This document shows positions 11,784 through 23,300 of a DNA stretch of 64,000 bases, piece after piece. The DNA is taken from positions 11,636,441-11,700,440 of the forward strand of contig CM071925.1 of the NCBI GenBank assembly GCA_016081115.2, written 5' to 3'. How positions within the stretch are numbered: the first letter of the stretch is position 1; each line of letters opens with the position of its first letter. The DNA is from Rehmannia glutinosa. Taxonomy: Eukaryota > Streptophyta > Magnoliopsida > Lamiales > Orobanchaceae. The translations under genes were made by a program, and so were the position numbers. The notes beneath the pieces are model-generated. The model made no database searches, was not told where the DNA came from, and was given only the letters and a program-made list of their open reading frames with translations.

Positions 11784-14700
11784 CACTACAACAAATTTGA
11801 TTTATAATGACGGGAAATTTTGTCATTATATGTCCAAAATCCATCACTAAAGATTTTTAATGATGGGAAATTTCCCTTCATGGCCCGTCATTACTTCCCT
11901 CATAGGTAAAAGTAATTAATGACGGAAAATTAGTCCTGTCATTATTATTTTATTATATTTAATGATGAAATTATACCGTCATAAAAAGTTAATTAATTTT
12001 AATTATGACAAATTTCATCATTAATAATACCATTTACCCCTCATTAGAAAATACATTAATGACAAAATATTTTCTCATTTTATAGTCATTTCCCCTCACT
12101 ATATTGTTTTATTGAAAATTTTACTGTCATTATTAGTTATTAGCCCGTCATTAAAAATTAGATTAACAATAAAATCACCCTTTACAAAGCAATAGTTACC
12201 CTTATTAAAAATTATTTTTGGTATGAAATTAAAATCATTATTTTAACGATCATTGCATAAAAACACATGACACATCATTACTATGAAATATTCAAGAACA
12301 AATAATATTTTTTAAACAACAATTTTTTGTATAATCAACTACATCCACGTTCATTTATTTACTCAAAATACATACAAAAATAATTCGTTCCAAAATACGA
12401 GTTCCATCTCAATCGGTAACTAACATATTCACTAATATCCACTCCATGGAGTACAAAAATATTTGAGCATTACAAAGTTGAATCACTTGATTGCTTCAAA
12501 TACCATGTACCATTTGTTAATCCATGCTTGAATCCTTCTTTAAAAATCAACCTACAAGAATTTAAAAAAGAAAAGCATTAATCCCAAGGATTATCCATAT
12601 TACAAATGTAGAATATCACAATGTAAAGTATCACATTGCAGAAAATTTTAATTAGAGGAAGTATTTCATTTTGATTAGTCACTATTAAAAATGTGGAAAA
12701 CTTGGTTGAAAAACAAGTAAAGCAATGTTGATTCTTTTACACCTCAATTGTTCAATGTCCAAATTACCATAAACAACAATACATGGTGTCTTAACAACTG
12801 CAAATCAGGCCAAACCAATATTTTTTTTTCTCTAAACTAACGGTACCTTGAGTTAGAGAAAAGTGGGATCATACAATTAACATTCAGCCTAAAGTTTGCT
12901 TTACCAAAGTCCCGCATGTTTTAATGATGAACTATACACTCCAGGGCCAGGTACCATAATAAAACAGTTACTTTAAACTAATAATATGGATACCTTCAAT
13001 AATAAAGATCACACTAGAGTTATAAAATTGTATAAACATATGGCAGTAGTCATAACCTAGGCACTTGTTGATGAGGCAATGCCGGAAAGATTGCCACAGA
13101 CAACGCTAACTAATACTATAGAATCATTGGACCTAACCAAAAACCAAATATTCTCAAGCACATAAATGAAAAAGAGGACAAGACAAATTATCAAATATAG
13201 TCAAGTTAGAGTTTCTTTTCACCTTTGAGAATGCTAAGAAAATCTCAAACTATCATAAACTAAAAAACTTATTGCCATACAGAGTCCAACGCCCTGCAAC
13301 CACAAAAAAGAAATAAACAAAACAAAAGTAAATCGTTGAATAAAATGTGCTTATGTTACAGATCACTTGATTAAAAAACTAATACAAAAGTACAAATAAT
13401 GTTGCTCCCAGTCCTTTGTACAATCCAAGAAATTGCCTTCATCTCTACAAATGGTGTGAAGTGCATGTCTTATTCCCAGCTACGCCACCATCCACAAAAT
13501 GCACAAAAATATCTGCATGTGGATTTTTCCCCTGACCTTCAAGGCTTGGTATATTTTTTAAAATATGCAAATGACTTTAACGTTAGTAAAAGAGCCACTT
13601 GCAGAGTGACATTAAGAATTCTTTCACTGGATCTGTTAAAACTGCAATTCACACCTAATAAATACTCACACATTTATATTGTTCATGGTCATAAACCTTC
13701 TTCATTGACTATACGCAATGCCTCACGCCATATGCTAGGCTTACTCATTGTTGTAACATATGAATGCATGCCTTGTACCTAAACAATTATACATTCTGAC
13801 AAAATGTTCATTTCTCATAGCACTATAAGTAAATGAGGAATAGAAGTTAAACTACCAATAATTGTTGGAAGTAAATAAATATTGAAAACAAATATAATAT
13901 AATAATACATATACATAAAACTAAGTTTAAATTGGGTAGTGGTTCTCACAATGCAACATAAGACTTTGAAATAATTAGATTAAGCAAATAATAGATAACA
14001 AAATTAAAATCGAGATATCCTTCGAGAAAAGCAACAACCAAGTATTATCTACCCTAGCAAAACTAATTAAAATGTATGTACTAAAACATCACAATAGTCA
14101 TGAAACAATCAGTGTGGATGACATCGGATCTAACAAAATATGCATCAAGGCAACGAATGATAACTAACCATAATATGCATAAAAAAGTACTATCTAAACA
14201 ACAACAAAAATCACTATCTAAAAATTAGCAAAAGAACCCTGTTTCCCATTCCCAATTTTCAGAATTCAAGAACTAGAAAATCCTAACCTGGGTTATCAAT
14301 ACCCAAACTAATAATTAATCGAAATTTTCAACTTATGCCTAGTGATTATTAACAATAAAAAAACTAAGTAAACCAAATTATTAAATTACATTAGAAACAT
14401 TATCTAATAGAAATAAGCTTCACGTAAGAAACACTTTGTGTCAAAGTAATCAATGTCTATGGAACCATATCAAAATATGAATTTGCAAATCACACAAAAA
14501 ATTGTTTCAAAGTAACATATATTTGCAAAACGAGAAAATGGAAAAAGTTTATATGCCTCACCATTCATACACGTAGAATAAAATTCCAATCGCAAATCTA
14601 GATACTAGTTTATATTAAACCCGAACAATGAGTGCTTGAGAGAAATTGTTCTTGGAATTTTGATCCTTCAAAGATACAAACAAAGAGTGAGTGACACGAT

Positions 14701-15084
14701 TAAAAGAGAGACGAGAAAAGAGAGACGAGAGCAGAGAGACGAGAGGCTTTGAGATTTGGGATTAAAGGGGTGGGTTGTTTATTTAGGTTTTATTTAGTAA
14801 ATATTTGTTAAGATTTTTAATTTAAGCACTAAAAATTATTTTGCACGGGTGGGAAATATGTGGAACCACAAAATTTCGTGATCAATAACGATGGGAGTTT
14901 TTTTACGTAAATAATGACGGATTGTCTATCAATAACTAGGAAATTGATATTTTCTCATAAAAATTAAACTCTTTAACTACCAATTTTTTTACCCTCATAA
15001 AAACTTCACAAATTATACTTTTAGTGACCATTTTTTTATACTCTCATTAAGTTTTCGTCATTATAAACTTAAATTCTTGTAGTG
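11784..15084. mobile_element. CACTA (En/Spm-type) transposon, copy 1
   Basis: Starts CACTACAACAAATTTG and ends CTTGTAGTG, the conserved CACTA-superfamily termini, with a 3-bp duplication AGT (11781-11783 and 15085-15087). Both ends carry clusters of TAATGACGGG/CCCGTCATTA subterminal motifs, the usual transposase-binding arrangement. The 3.3-kb body has no transposase reading frame, so the element is non-autonomous. It holds pieces of a mitochondrial carrier gene. It is inserted within the Copia RT after the FDMKD residues. Confidence 0.92.
13399..13778 (-). pseudogene. Captured mitochondrial carrier exon pieces (in CACTA copy 1)
   Basis: The minus strand from 13778 reads VQGMHSYVTTMSKPSIWREA and LRIVNEEGFRA, the loop after the first carrier repeat of plant mitochondrial substrate carriers. 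It is preceded by a splice-acceptor-like gtttag. The next part of the exon (the VNLVTIAHRLPYS region seen in copy 2) is lost in a 68-bp deletion between short taaa repeats. A second piece at about 13410-13560 corresponds to VHFVDGGVAG, with a stop. Carrier assignment is from remembered family features; a search is needed to name the donor gene. Confidence 0.65.
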
Positions 15085-15087
15085 AGT

Positions 15088-15960
15088 CCTTCATGTCAAA
15101 TACTTGCTTCAAATAATTTTTGGTTTCATTAACACATTGTAAATTAGAACTAAAAATCAACATATCACCCACATATAAAGTTAGAAGCAGTTTATATTCA
15201 GGAGTAACTTTAGTAAAAACACAGCTTTCTACTTTGCTACTCTTAAAACCGAACTTCTTAACTTCTTTCTTAAATTTCTTCTACCATTGCCTTGATGCTT
15301 GTTTAAGACCATACAATGATTTATTTAATTTACATACTTTATGTTCTTCACATTTAACAACATATCCTTCAGGTTGGTGTACGTAAATTTCTTCTTCCAG
15401 ACCACCATTTAAGAAAGCAGTTTTAATATCCATCTGATGAACCTCTAAGTTAAAATAGAAGCAATGGCAAACATTTTTCTGATAGAAGTAAATTTAGTAA
15501 CAGGTGAAAATGTCTCAAAATAGCCAATTTCTTCTTTTTGACTATAACCTTTGGCAACTAACCTTGCTTTGTACTTATCAATAGTACCATTAGGTTTGAG
15601 TTTCTTTTCAAAGCCCACTTACTGCCAATAGGTTTAGTGTTGGGAGGAGGATCAACAAGAGTCCATGTTTGATTATCAAGAATTGATTTTATTTCATCAT
15701 TCATGGCTCTTTTCCACATCATTCAATCGGATAAAGACATAGCTTCTTGAAAAGTTTTAGGGTCCTCTTCTAACATGTAAGTTAACATATCAGGACCAAA
15801 ATTCTTTTCAATTCTACGTCTGTTACTCCTTCTCAACTCAACAGACTGTTCATTTTCATCCTGATCTAAATGTTCATCATTTGTAGATGTTCCAACATCA
15901 GATTAAAAATCTGATTTAGATACAGCTTGTAAGTCAGTCTCGTTTAACAAGTCTTTGTTA
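15088..15960 (-). pseudogene. Copia reverse transcriptase, main part
   Basis: Minus-strand reading in broken frames contains the Copia RT sequence leading to LLTLYVGDMLI at about 15155-15185. The normal active-site motif is YVDD; here codon 15167-15169 gives Gly in place of the first Asp. Frames are interrupted by stops. It is separated from the RT C-terminus by CACTA copy 1. Confidence 0.8.
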
Positions 15961-16825
15961 AAATCTAACTTATCTACATCCTTAATAGTCAAATTTTCAT
16001 AAAAATAGCATGCGTATCTTCAAACACATTATTATCAAAAAGTCTAAGAAATCAATATATTTTACTCAATTAAAGAATAACCAATAAAAACAGATTTCAC
16101 AACTTTACTACCAAGTTTTGGCCTCTTCAAAGTTGCATCACAAACATATGCAATACAACCCCATACCTTCAAATGTTTTAATGCTAGACTTATGCCCAAC
16201 CAACAATTCATATGGAGTTTTCATATTTTCTTATTTTTGTTACTTATATAACAAGAACTTAGTAGTGCCTCTCCCCAGTAACTCTTTGGTTATTTCGAGT
16301 GTATTAACATAACACTAACCATTTCCAATAAGGATCGAATTTTCCTTTCAACTACTCCATTTTGAGGTGGAGTATTTGGTGCTGAAAATCTCTTACTATA
16401 CCATTTTGTAAACAAAGTGATATAAATTCATTAGATAGATATTCACCACCTCTATCTGATCTCAATCTCTTGATCCTTAAATTGGTTTTATTTTCAATTT
16501 CTTCTTTGAAAATTTTAAACTTATTAAAGGCCTCATCCTTGGTTCTTAACAAATACACATAAGTATACTTCAAAAAATGATCAATAAATGTGATAAAATA
16601 ACGTTTTCCACCTCTAGTAACATGTTCTTTATTATCACATATATTAGTATGAATAAGTTCAAGTAAACCAGTTGGTCGAACTACACTTTTAAAAGACGTT
16701 ATCGTCAACACAAATCGTGCACAACATTCACAAGTTTTCATAGATAGAGTACTTGAACACTTAGGAATAAAATCACAGTTTATCATACGATCCATAGCAT
16801 TCATACCAATATGTCCTAATCTCAA
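15961..16825 (-). pseudogene. Copia integrase
   Basis: Minus strand 16825 downward reads MRLGHIGMNAMDRMI, a His-Cys zinc region ending CECC, then TNICDNKEHVTRGGKRYFI, HFLKYTYVYLL and LRSDRGGEYLSNEF, typical of the GAG-pre-integrase and rve core. Downstream sequence to about 15961 is the diverged integrase tail. Stops and a frameshift near 16350 break it. Confidence 0.85.
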
Positions 16826-16849
16826 ATGCCATATATCATTAGAAGCATA

Positions 16850-17411
16850 CTCAACAGAATTAAAAGAGTCAACATAATATTAGGAACTAGTAATTTTATT
16901 CTCAATGCTCAATAAGTACATATTGTCTTTAATGTAGCCTTTCCCAACAAAGGATTATTTCTTAGTAATAATCACTTTTTGGGACTCAAAAGCTACTTTA
17001 AAGCCATTCTCGTCGAACTTGTGGACTGATACAAGATTTTTCCTCGTAGAGGGGATATGATACACATTTTTCAGAGTTAAAGTTTTGCCAAAAGAGAGGG
17101 GAAGAAGCACGGTTCCTTTGCCCAAAACTTCACTTGTCGAAGAGTTACTCATGTAGACTGTTTTTGCTTCATTTAACTCCTCGTAAGTTTTGAACAAACT
17201 TCTGTTTGGTGTAACATGACAAGTTGTTTCCGAATCAACCTACCAGTTGAAATCCATGTCATTGACAACACGGTTTTCTGTGAGAACCGCAACGAAATCA
17301 TCCTCTACCAAATTTATTTCTTTTGTTTTCTTTGATCCCTTGCGATGGCGACATTCCCTAGCCAAGTGGCCAGGTTTGCCACAAACATAGCAGGGTCCCG
17401 TCTTCTTTTTC
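16850..17411 (-). pseudogene. Copia zinc knuckle and protease
   Basis: Minus strand 17411 downward reads KKKTGPCYVCGKPGHLAREC (an intact CCHC knuckle of gag), then EINLVEDDFVAVLTENRVV, then a stop and VDSETTCHVTPN, which stands where Copia proteases have a DSG(A/C) active site. The Gly is changed to Glu. It goes on to VLLPLSFGKTLTLKNVYHIP and TRKNLVSVHKFDENGF, normal protease C-terminal sequence. Confidence 0.85.
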
Positions 17412-19049
17412 CACTACAAGAAATTTGATTTATAATGATGGGAAATTTTGTCATTATATGTCCAAAATCCATCACTAAAGATTTTTAATGATGGGAAATT
17501 TCCCGTCATGGCCCGTCATTACTTTCCTCCTCGGTAAAAGTAATTAATGACGGAAAATTAGTCCTGTCATTATTATTTTATTATATTTAATGATGAAATT
17601 ATACCGTCATAAAAAGTTAATTAATTTTAATTATGACAAATTTCATCATTAATAATACCATTTACCCTCATTAGAAAATACATTAATGACAAAATATTTT
17701 CTCATTTTATAGTCATTTCCCACTCATATATTGTTTTATTGAAATTTTCTTTTGTCATTATTAGTTATTAGCCCGTCATTAAAAATTAGATTAGCAATAA
17801 AATCACCCTTTACAAAGCAATAGTTACCCTCATTAAAAATTATTTTTGGTATGAAATTAAAATCATTATTTTAACGATCATTGCATAAAAACACATGACA
17901 CATCATTACTATGAAATATTCAAGAACAAATAATATTTTTTAAACAATAATTTTTTGTATAATCAACTACATCCACGTTCATTTATTTACTCAAATTACA
18001 TACAAAAATAATTCGTTCCAAAATACGAGTTCCATCTCAATCGGTAACTAACATATTCACTAATATCCACTCCATGGAGTACAAAAATATTTGAGCATTA
18101 CAAAGTTGAATCACTTGATTGCTTCAAATACCATGTGCCATTTGTTAATCCATGCTTGAATCCTTCTTTAAAAATCAACCTACAAGAATTTAAAAAAGAA
18201 AAACATTAATCCCAAGGATTATCCATATTACAAATGTAGAATATCACAATGTAAAGTATCACATTGCAGAAAATTTTCATTAGAGGAAGTATTTCATTTT
18301 GATTAGTCACTATTAAAAATGTGGAAAACTTGGTTGAAAAACAAGTAAAACAATGTTGATTCTTATACACCTCAACTGTTCAATGTCCAAATTACCATAA
18401 ACAACAATACAGGATGTCTTAACAACTGCAAATCAGGCCAAACCAATATTTTCTTTTTTTTTTTCTCTAAACTAACGGTACCTTGAGTTAGAGAAAAGTG
18501 GGATCATACAATTAACATTCAGCCTAAAGTTTGCTTTACCAAAGTCCCGCATGTTTTAATGATGAACTATACACTCCAGGGCCAGGTACCATAATAAAAC
18601 AGTTACTTTAAACTAATAATATGGATACCTTCAATAATAAAGATCACACTAGAGTTATAAAATTGTATAAACATATGGCAGTAGCCATAACCTAGGCACT
18701 TGTTGATGAGGCAATGCTGGAAAGATTGCCACAGACAACGCTAACCAATACTATAGAATCATTGGGCCTAACCAAAAACCAAATATTCTCAAGCACATAA
18801 ATGAAAAAGAGGACAAGACAAATTATCAAATATAGTCAAGTCAGAGTTTCTTTTCACCTTTAAGAATGCTAAGAAAATCTCAAACTATCATAAACTAAAA
18901 AACTTATTGCCATACAGAGTCCAACGCCCTGCAACCACAAAAAAGAAATAAATAAAACAAAAGTAAATTGTTGAATAAAATGTGCTTATGTTACAGATCA
19001 CTTGATTGAAAAACTAATACAAAAGTACCAATAATGTTGCTCCCAGTCC

Positions 19050-19203
19050 TTTGTACAATCCAAGAAATTGCCTTCCTCTGCAAATGGTGTGAAGTGCATG
19101 CCTTATTCCCAGCTAAGCCACCATCCACAAAATGCACAAAAATATCTGCATGTGGATTTTTCCCCTGACCTTCAAGGCTTGGTATATTTTTTAAAATATG
19201 CAA
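19050..19203 (-). pseudogene. Captured mitochondrial carrier exon, second piece (CACTA copy 2)
   Basis: Minus strand reads MHILKNIPSLEGQGKNPHAD then IFVHFVDGGLAGNKACTS, resembling the start of the second carrier repeat (VHFVGGGLAG-like) of plant mitochondrial substrate carriers. Homology fades after this. It lies downstream of the 19305-19479 exon in the right order for one gene. Confidence 0.6.
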
Positions 19204-19304
19204 ATGACTTTAACGTTAGTAAAAGAGCCACTTGCAGAGTGACATTAAGAATTCTTTCACTAGATCTGTTAAAACTGCAATTCACACCTAATAAATACTC
19301 ACAC

Positions 19305-19479
19305 ATTTATATTGTTCATGGTCATAAAAGTTGACTACGGAATAAGGAAGTCGATGAGCTATAGTAACCAAATTCACTTTGCAAATGGCTCTAAAACCTT
19401 CTTCATTGACTATACGCAATGTCTCACGTCATATGCTAGGCTTACTCATTGTTGTAACATATGAATGCATGCCTTGTAC
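19305..19479 (-). pseudogene. Captured mitochondrial carrier exon, first piece (CACTA copy 2)
   Basis: 175 bp on the minus strand with acceptor gtttag before it and donor GTGTGAGT after it. Reading gives VQGMHSYVTTMSKPSI, a stop where copy 1 has Trp, then RETLRIVNEEGFRAICKVN and LVTIAHRLPYSVVNFYDHEQ. This matches the conserved EEG-FRAFWKGN / TIAHRLPYS-VNF block of plant mitochondrial carriers. The preserved splice borders indicate capture of genomic DNA, not of a processed mRNA. Confidence 0.75.
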
Positions 19480-20778
19480 CTAAACAATTATACATCATGA
19501 CAAAATGTTCATTGCTCACAGCACTATAAGTAAATGAGGAATAGAAGTTAAACTACCAATAATTGTTGGAAGTAAATAAATATTGAAAACAAATATAATA
19601 TAATAATACATATACATAAAACTAAGTTTAAATTGGGTAGTGGTTCTCACAATGCAACATAAGACTTTGAAATAATTAGATTAAGCAAATAATAGATAAC
19701 AAAATTAAAATCGAGATATCCTTGAGAAAAGCAACAACCAAGTATTATCTACCCTAGCAAAACTAATTAAAATGTATGTACTAAAACATCACAATAGTCA
19801 TGAAACAATCGATGTGGATGACATCGGATCTAACAAAATATGCATCAAGGCAACGAATGATAACTAACCATAATATGCATAAAAAAGTACTATCTAAACA
19901 ACAACAAAAATCACTATCTAAAAATAGCAAAAGAACCCTGTTTCCCATTCCCAATTTTCGAATTTAAGAACTAGAAAACCTAACCTGGGTTATCAATACC
20001 CAAACTAATAATTAATCGAAATTTTCAACTTATGCCAAGTGATTATTAACAATAAAAAAACTAAGTAAACCAAATTATTAAATTACATTAGAAACAATAT
20101 CTAATAGAAATAAGCTTCACGTAAGAAACACTTTGTGTCAAAGTAATCAATGTCTATGGAACCATATCAAAATATGAATTTGCAAATCACACAAAAAATT
20201 GTTTCAAAGTAACATATATTTGCAAACAGAAAATGGAAAAAGTTTATATGCCTCACCATTCATACACGAAATAAAATTCCAATCGCAAATCTAGATACTA
20301 GTTTATATTAAACCCGAGCAGTGCTTGAGAGAGAAATTGTTCTTGGAATTTTGATCCTTGAAAGATACAAACAGAGTGAGTGACACGATTAAAAGAGGAG
20401 ACGAGAAAAGAGAGACGAGAGCAGAGAGACGAGAGGCTTTGAGATTTGGGATTAAAGGGGCGGGTTGTTTATTTAGGTTTTATTTAGTAAATATTTGTTA
20501 AGATTTTTAATTTAAGCACTAAAAATTATTTTGCACGGGTGGAAAATATGTGGAACCACAAAATTTCGTGATCAACGATGGGAGTTTTTTTTTACGTAAA
20601 TAATGACGGGATTGTCTATCAATGATTAGGAAATTGATATTTTCTCATAAAAAATTAAACTCTTTAACTACCAATTTTTTTACCCTCATAAAAACTTCAC
20701 AAATTATACTTTTAGTGACCATTTTTTTATACTCTCATTAAGTTTTCGTCATTATAAATTTAAATTCTTGTAGTGTTC

Positions 20779-21457
20779 TTCTTGGCATTACCATCATCAT
20801 TTTTTCCAGAATTTTTCCCCTTCTTGGATTTTCCTTGGAATTTCATTGAAGGTTCTTTTCTTCCATTTGATTCAAACCATCATTCAACAAAGAAACTGAA
20901 TCATCCCTCTTAAGACTTTCAGTCTCAATTTGGATGCCTTGCAGAAGTTCATCCAACAAAATGGATTTCTTCTTATGTTTCAATTTCTTTTGGTAATCTT
21001 TCCACGAAGGTGGAAGTTTACCAATGATAGTAGAAACTTGGAAAGTCTCAGAAATGGGTTCACCAGCATCAACACATTTTGTTGCTATATCATTTATCTC
21101 ATTCACTTGATCAATAACAAGTTTAGTATCCACCATCTTGTAATCAATATACTTATTAACCAAAAAAGACTTATTACCAGCATCACCATTAACATACCTC
21201 CTTTTATAGCATTCCATTTTTATGCATCAGTTTTGTGAACATGAAAAACGTTGAAAAGAGTGTTGTTCAGCGACTGCAGAATAGTGAAATGGCAAACAAA
21301 GTCTGATCCTTCCACTTTTTAGCCTTCTCTGCAGCCTCCGTCTTTTGTACAGATGTTGCATCTGGATCAGTCACCTCCGCTGGACATGGTTCGGACACCA
21401 CATAGAACACCTTTGCAATAGTCAGCAGATATTCCATCTTCAAGCACCAACGCTTGT
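20779..21457 (-). pseudogene. Copia gag, central part
   Basis: Minus strand reads NYKRWCLKMEYLLTIAKVFY and VVSEPCPAEVTD, then MECYKRRYVNGDAGNKSFLV and VNEINDIATKCVDAGEPISE, then IIGKLPPSWKDYQKKLKHKK, a UBN2/DUF4219-type gag. Frames are broken at about 21260. Its N-terminus is at 22465-22529, across the TRIM, and its zinc knuckle is at 17345-17400, across CACTA copy 2. Confidence 0.85.
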
Positions 21458-21463
21458 AGTTCT

Positions 21464-22457
21464 TGTTGGGATTTGGTCCAGCATCCTGCCTACAATGGGC
21501 TTTAAAAGAGGCGCGAGGCACAGCCCGCGATTCGAACTCGTGAGCGCTGGATTGCATAGTTAAAGGATAGCTTAAAGGATATAATTTGGACTACCTATAC
21601 CAACAGATGCATCTTCTTTTCTCGGTACCCATTACATAGAAACTCGAGGTTAAGCGTGCTTGGCACTGGGTAGACATGGGATGGGTGACCCCTAGGAAGT
21701 TTTCAAGGTGTGCGTGTGTGAGGACAAAGCGCTCTAGAAAAGAGTCGTGTTGGTTTGTGGGGGCGATTGTCAATCCAAATATAGCGCTTGAGGTCCAACA
21801 AGCTGGTATCGGAAGCGGTCACGAGTTCGAATTCCCTTGGAAGCACGCTGCAGTGGAGGTTGTCAGGAGCGGTGGAACGAGATCTTTGGCGCGCAATGGA
21901 GGTAAACGGACCAGAACTGAAAGGTAGGTTGCTAGGTGGCCGGAACTAAGGTAAACGGACTAGAACTGAAGGTGTAGGTTGCAGAGTGGCCGGAACTAAG
22001 AGGCTGGCGTGACGCGACGCTTGAAATGAAGAAGTTGGCGTTAGAACTGAGGAAGTTTGGCGGGCAGCGCAGGTTGTCAAGCACTGGAGATGAGATCTGG
22101 CAGGTGCTAGGAGGGGGATTGTTGGGCTTTGGTCCAGCATCCTGCCTACAATGGGCTTTAAAAGAAACGCGAGGCGCGGCCCGCGATTCGAACTCATGAG
22201 CGCTGGATTGCATAGTTAAAGGATAGCTTAAAGGATATGATTTGGACTACCTATACCAACAGATGCATCTTCTTTTCTGGTACCCATTACATAGAAACTC
22301 TGAGGTTAAGCGTGCTTGGCCTGGAGTAGACATGGGATGGGTGACCCCCTGGGAAGTTTTCCAGGGTGCGCGTGAGTGAGGACAAAACTCTCTAGAAAAG
22401 AGTCGTGTTGGTTTGTGGGGATAATCATCAATCCAGTATAGCGCTTGAGGTCCAACA
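21464..22457 (+). mobile_element. TRIM (short LTR element) inserted in gag
   Basis: Direct repeats 21464-21800 and 22120-22457 start TGTTGGG and end CCAACA. A primer-binding site TGGTATCGGAAGC begins at 21804, and a polypurine tract AGGAGGGGGAT lies before the right LTR. The interior is 319 bp with no coding capacity. AGTTC occurs at 21458-21462 and 22460-22464, one and two bases away from the ends, and is the likely target duplication. The gag reading joins cleanly when the element plus one AGTTC copy is removed. Confidence 0.88.
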
Positions 22458-22464
22458 ACAGTTC

Positions 22465-22529
22465 AGCCCGTTCAAACGTTCCAGTTTATCTCCATCATGT
22501 AGTTGTGCTTTCACAAGAACAGACTCCAT
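22465..22529 (-). pseudogene. Copia gag, N-terminal end
   Basis: ATG at 22529 on the minus strand starts MESVLVKAQLHDGDKLERLN, then runs into the TRIM. Only 25 bp separate this start from the LTR at 22555, leaving little room for a leader. Confidence 0.75.
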
Positions 22530-22554
22530 TGCAGGATATTTAATACCTTAAAAT

Positions 22555-23295
22555 TATTGTATAAAAATATGAGTAATGAAATCTATATAGACCAGGCACA
22601 CCTTTAAACATATTATCTTTAAGATATTAATTCCTCCCACATGGTGTAAATGGTCTCAAGGAATTAACCTCCAGGATACAAAGCTTTAATCTTGAAAATT
22701 CTAAGATTACACTTCTCAGAATTTTCTGGAGCAAGAATCAGAAGTTGTAAAAATAACTAAACTGATCAGAAAGAACACTCAGGGAAAGAGGATTATTAAT
22801 TTCGTCACTCTTACTACAGAACTGGAAGTCTATTTAAAAGGCACATCTTCGAAAGTTTGTGTTCTTTGAAAAAGACACACCTTTTTGTTTAAAACTTTAA
22901 ACTGATTTAAACAGCCAGGTCGGACCCTCCCACTCGGACCGATGGGTCGGCCTGGGCCCCGGTCCGCCCCATCCCCATCTTTTTCGTATTTTTATTTATT
23001 TATTTCGTTCTTTCTTATATATATATACACACACACACAAAATTTAAAACTAGAAGCCACTTGGTGTTTCCTCCATAATAAGGAGGAAGCTCCAAAGCTT
23101 GGTAGGACTAACCAAACTTACACTCTTTTATACACCAAGTTGAGCTTCATACTCCAATACACAATCAATGTGGGACAAAGCAATAAATGAGAGTGCCTTC
23201 CTAAAAGTGATGCAATCAATGTGAGACTAAAAAAATACAACACAAAAACCAATGTGTGACATCAATAATAATAATATATATAAATATATACAACA
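22555..23295 (-). repeat. 5' LTR of the 13.7-kb Copia
   Basis: 741 bp, matches 9615-10384 with several indels; followed by the duplicated CAATT and the continuation of the FAR1-like reading. Confidence 0.88.
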
Positions 23296-23300
23296 CAATT

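Larger units (their letters stand above)
17412..20775. mobile_element. CACTA (En/Spm-type) transposon, copy 2
   Basis: Starts CACTACAAGAAATTTG, ends CTTGTAGTG, flanked by TTC (17409-17411 and 20776-20778). 3364 bp and near-identical along its length to 11784-15084, in the same orientation. It keeps the 68 bp missing from copy 1. Non-autonomous: no transposase frame. It sits in the Copia gag just before the zinc knuckle (KK|KK boundary on the minus strand). Confidence 0.92.
9615..23295 (-). mobile_element. 13.7-kb Copia retrotransposon with nested insertions
   Basis: Direct repeats 9615-10384 and 22555-23295 (TATTG...CAACA on the + strand) are flanked by the 5-bp duplication CAATT (9610-9614 and 23296-23300). 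Gag, zinc knuckle, protease, integrase, reverse transcriptase and RNase H follow in Copia order on the minus strand from 22529 to 10909. Two CACTA elements and a TRIM interrupt this coding region. Removing them leaves an element of about 6 kb, a normal Copia size. A gagged-up protease motif, an altered RT motif and stops show it is dead. It sits inside the FAR1-like pseudogene. Confidence 0.92.

Noticed and set aside
21804..21816. tRNA-like sequences near LTRs (also 6111, 27896, 61188)
   Set aside because: They are short primer-binding sites complementary to tRNA 3' ends; no full tRNA fold surrounds them.
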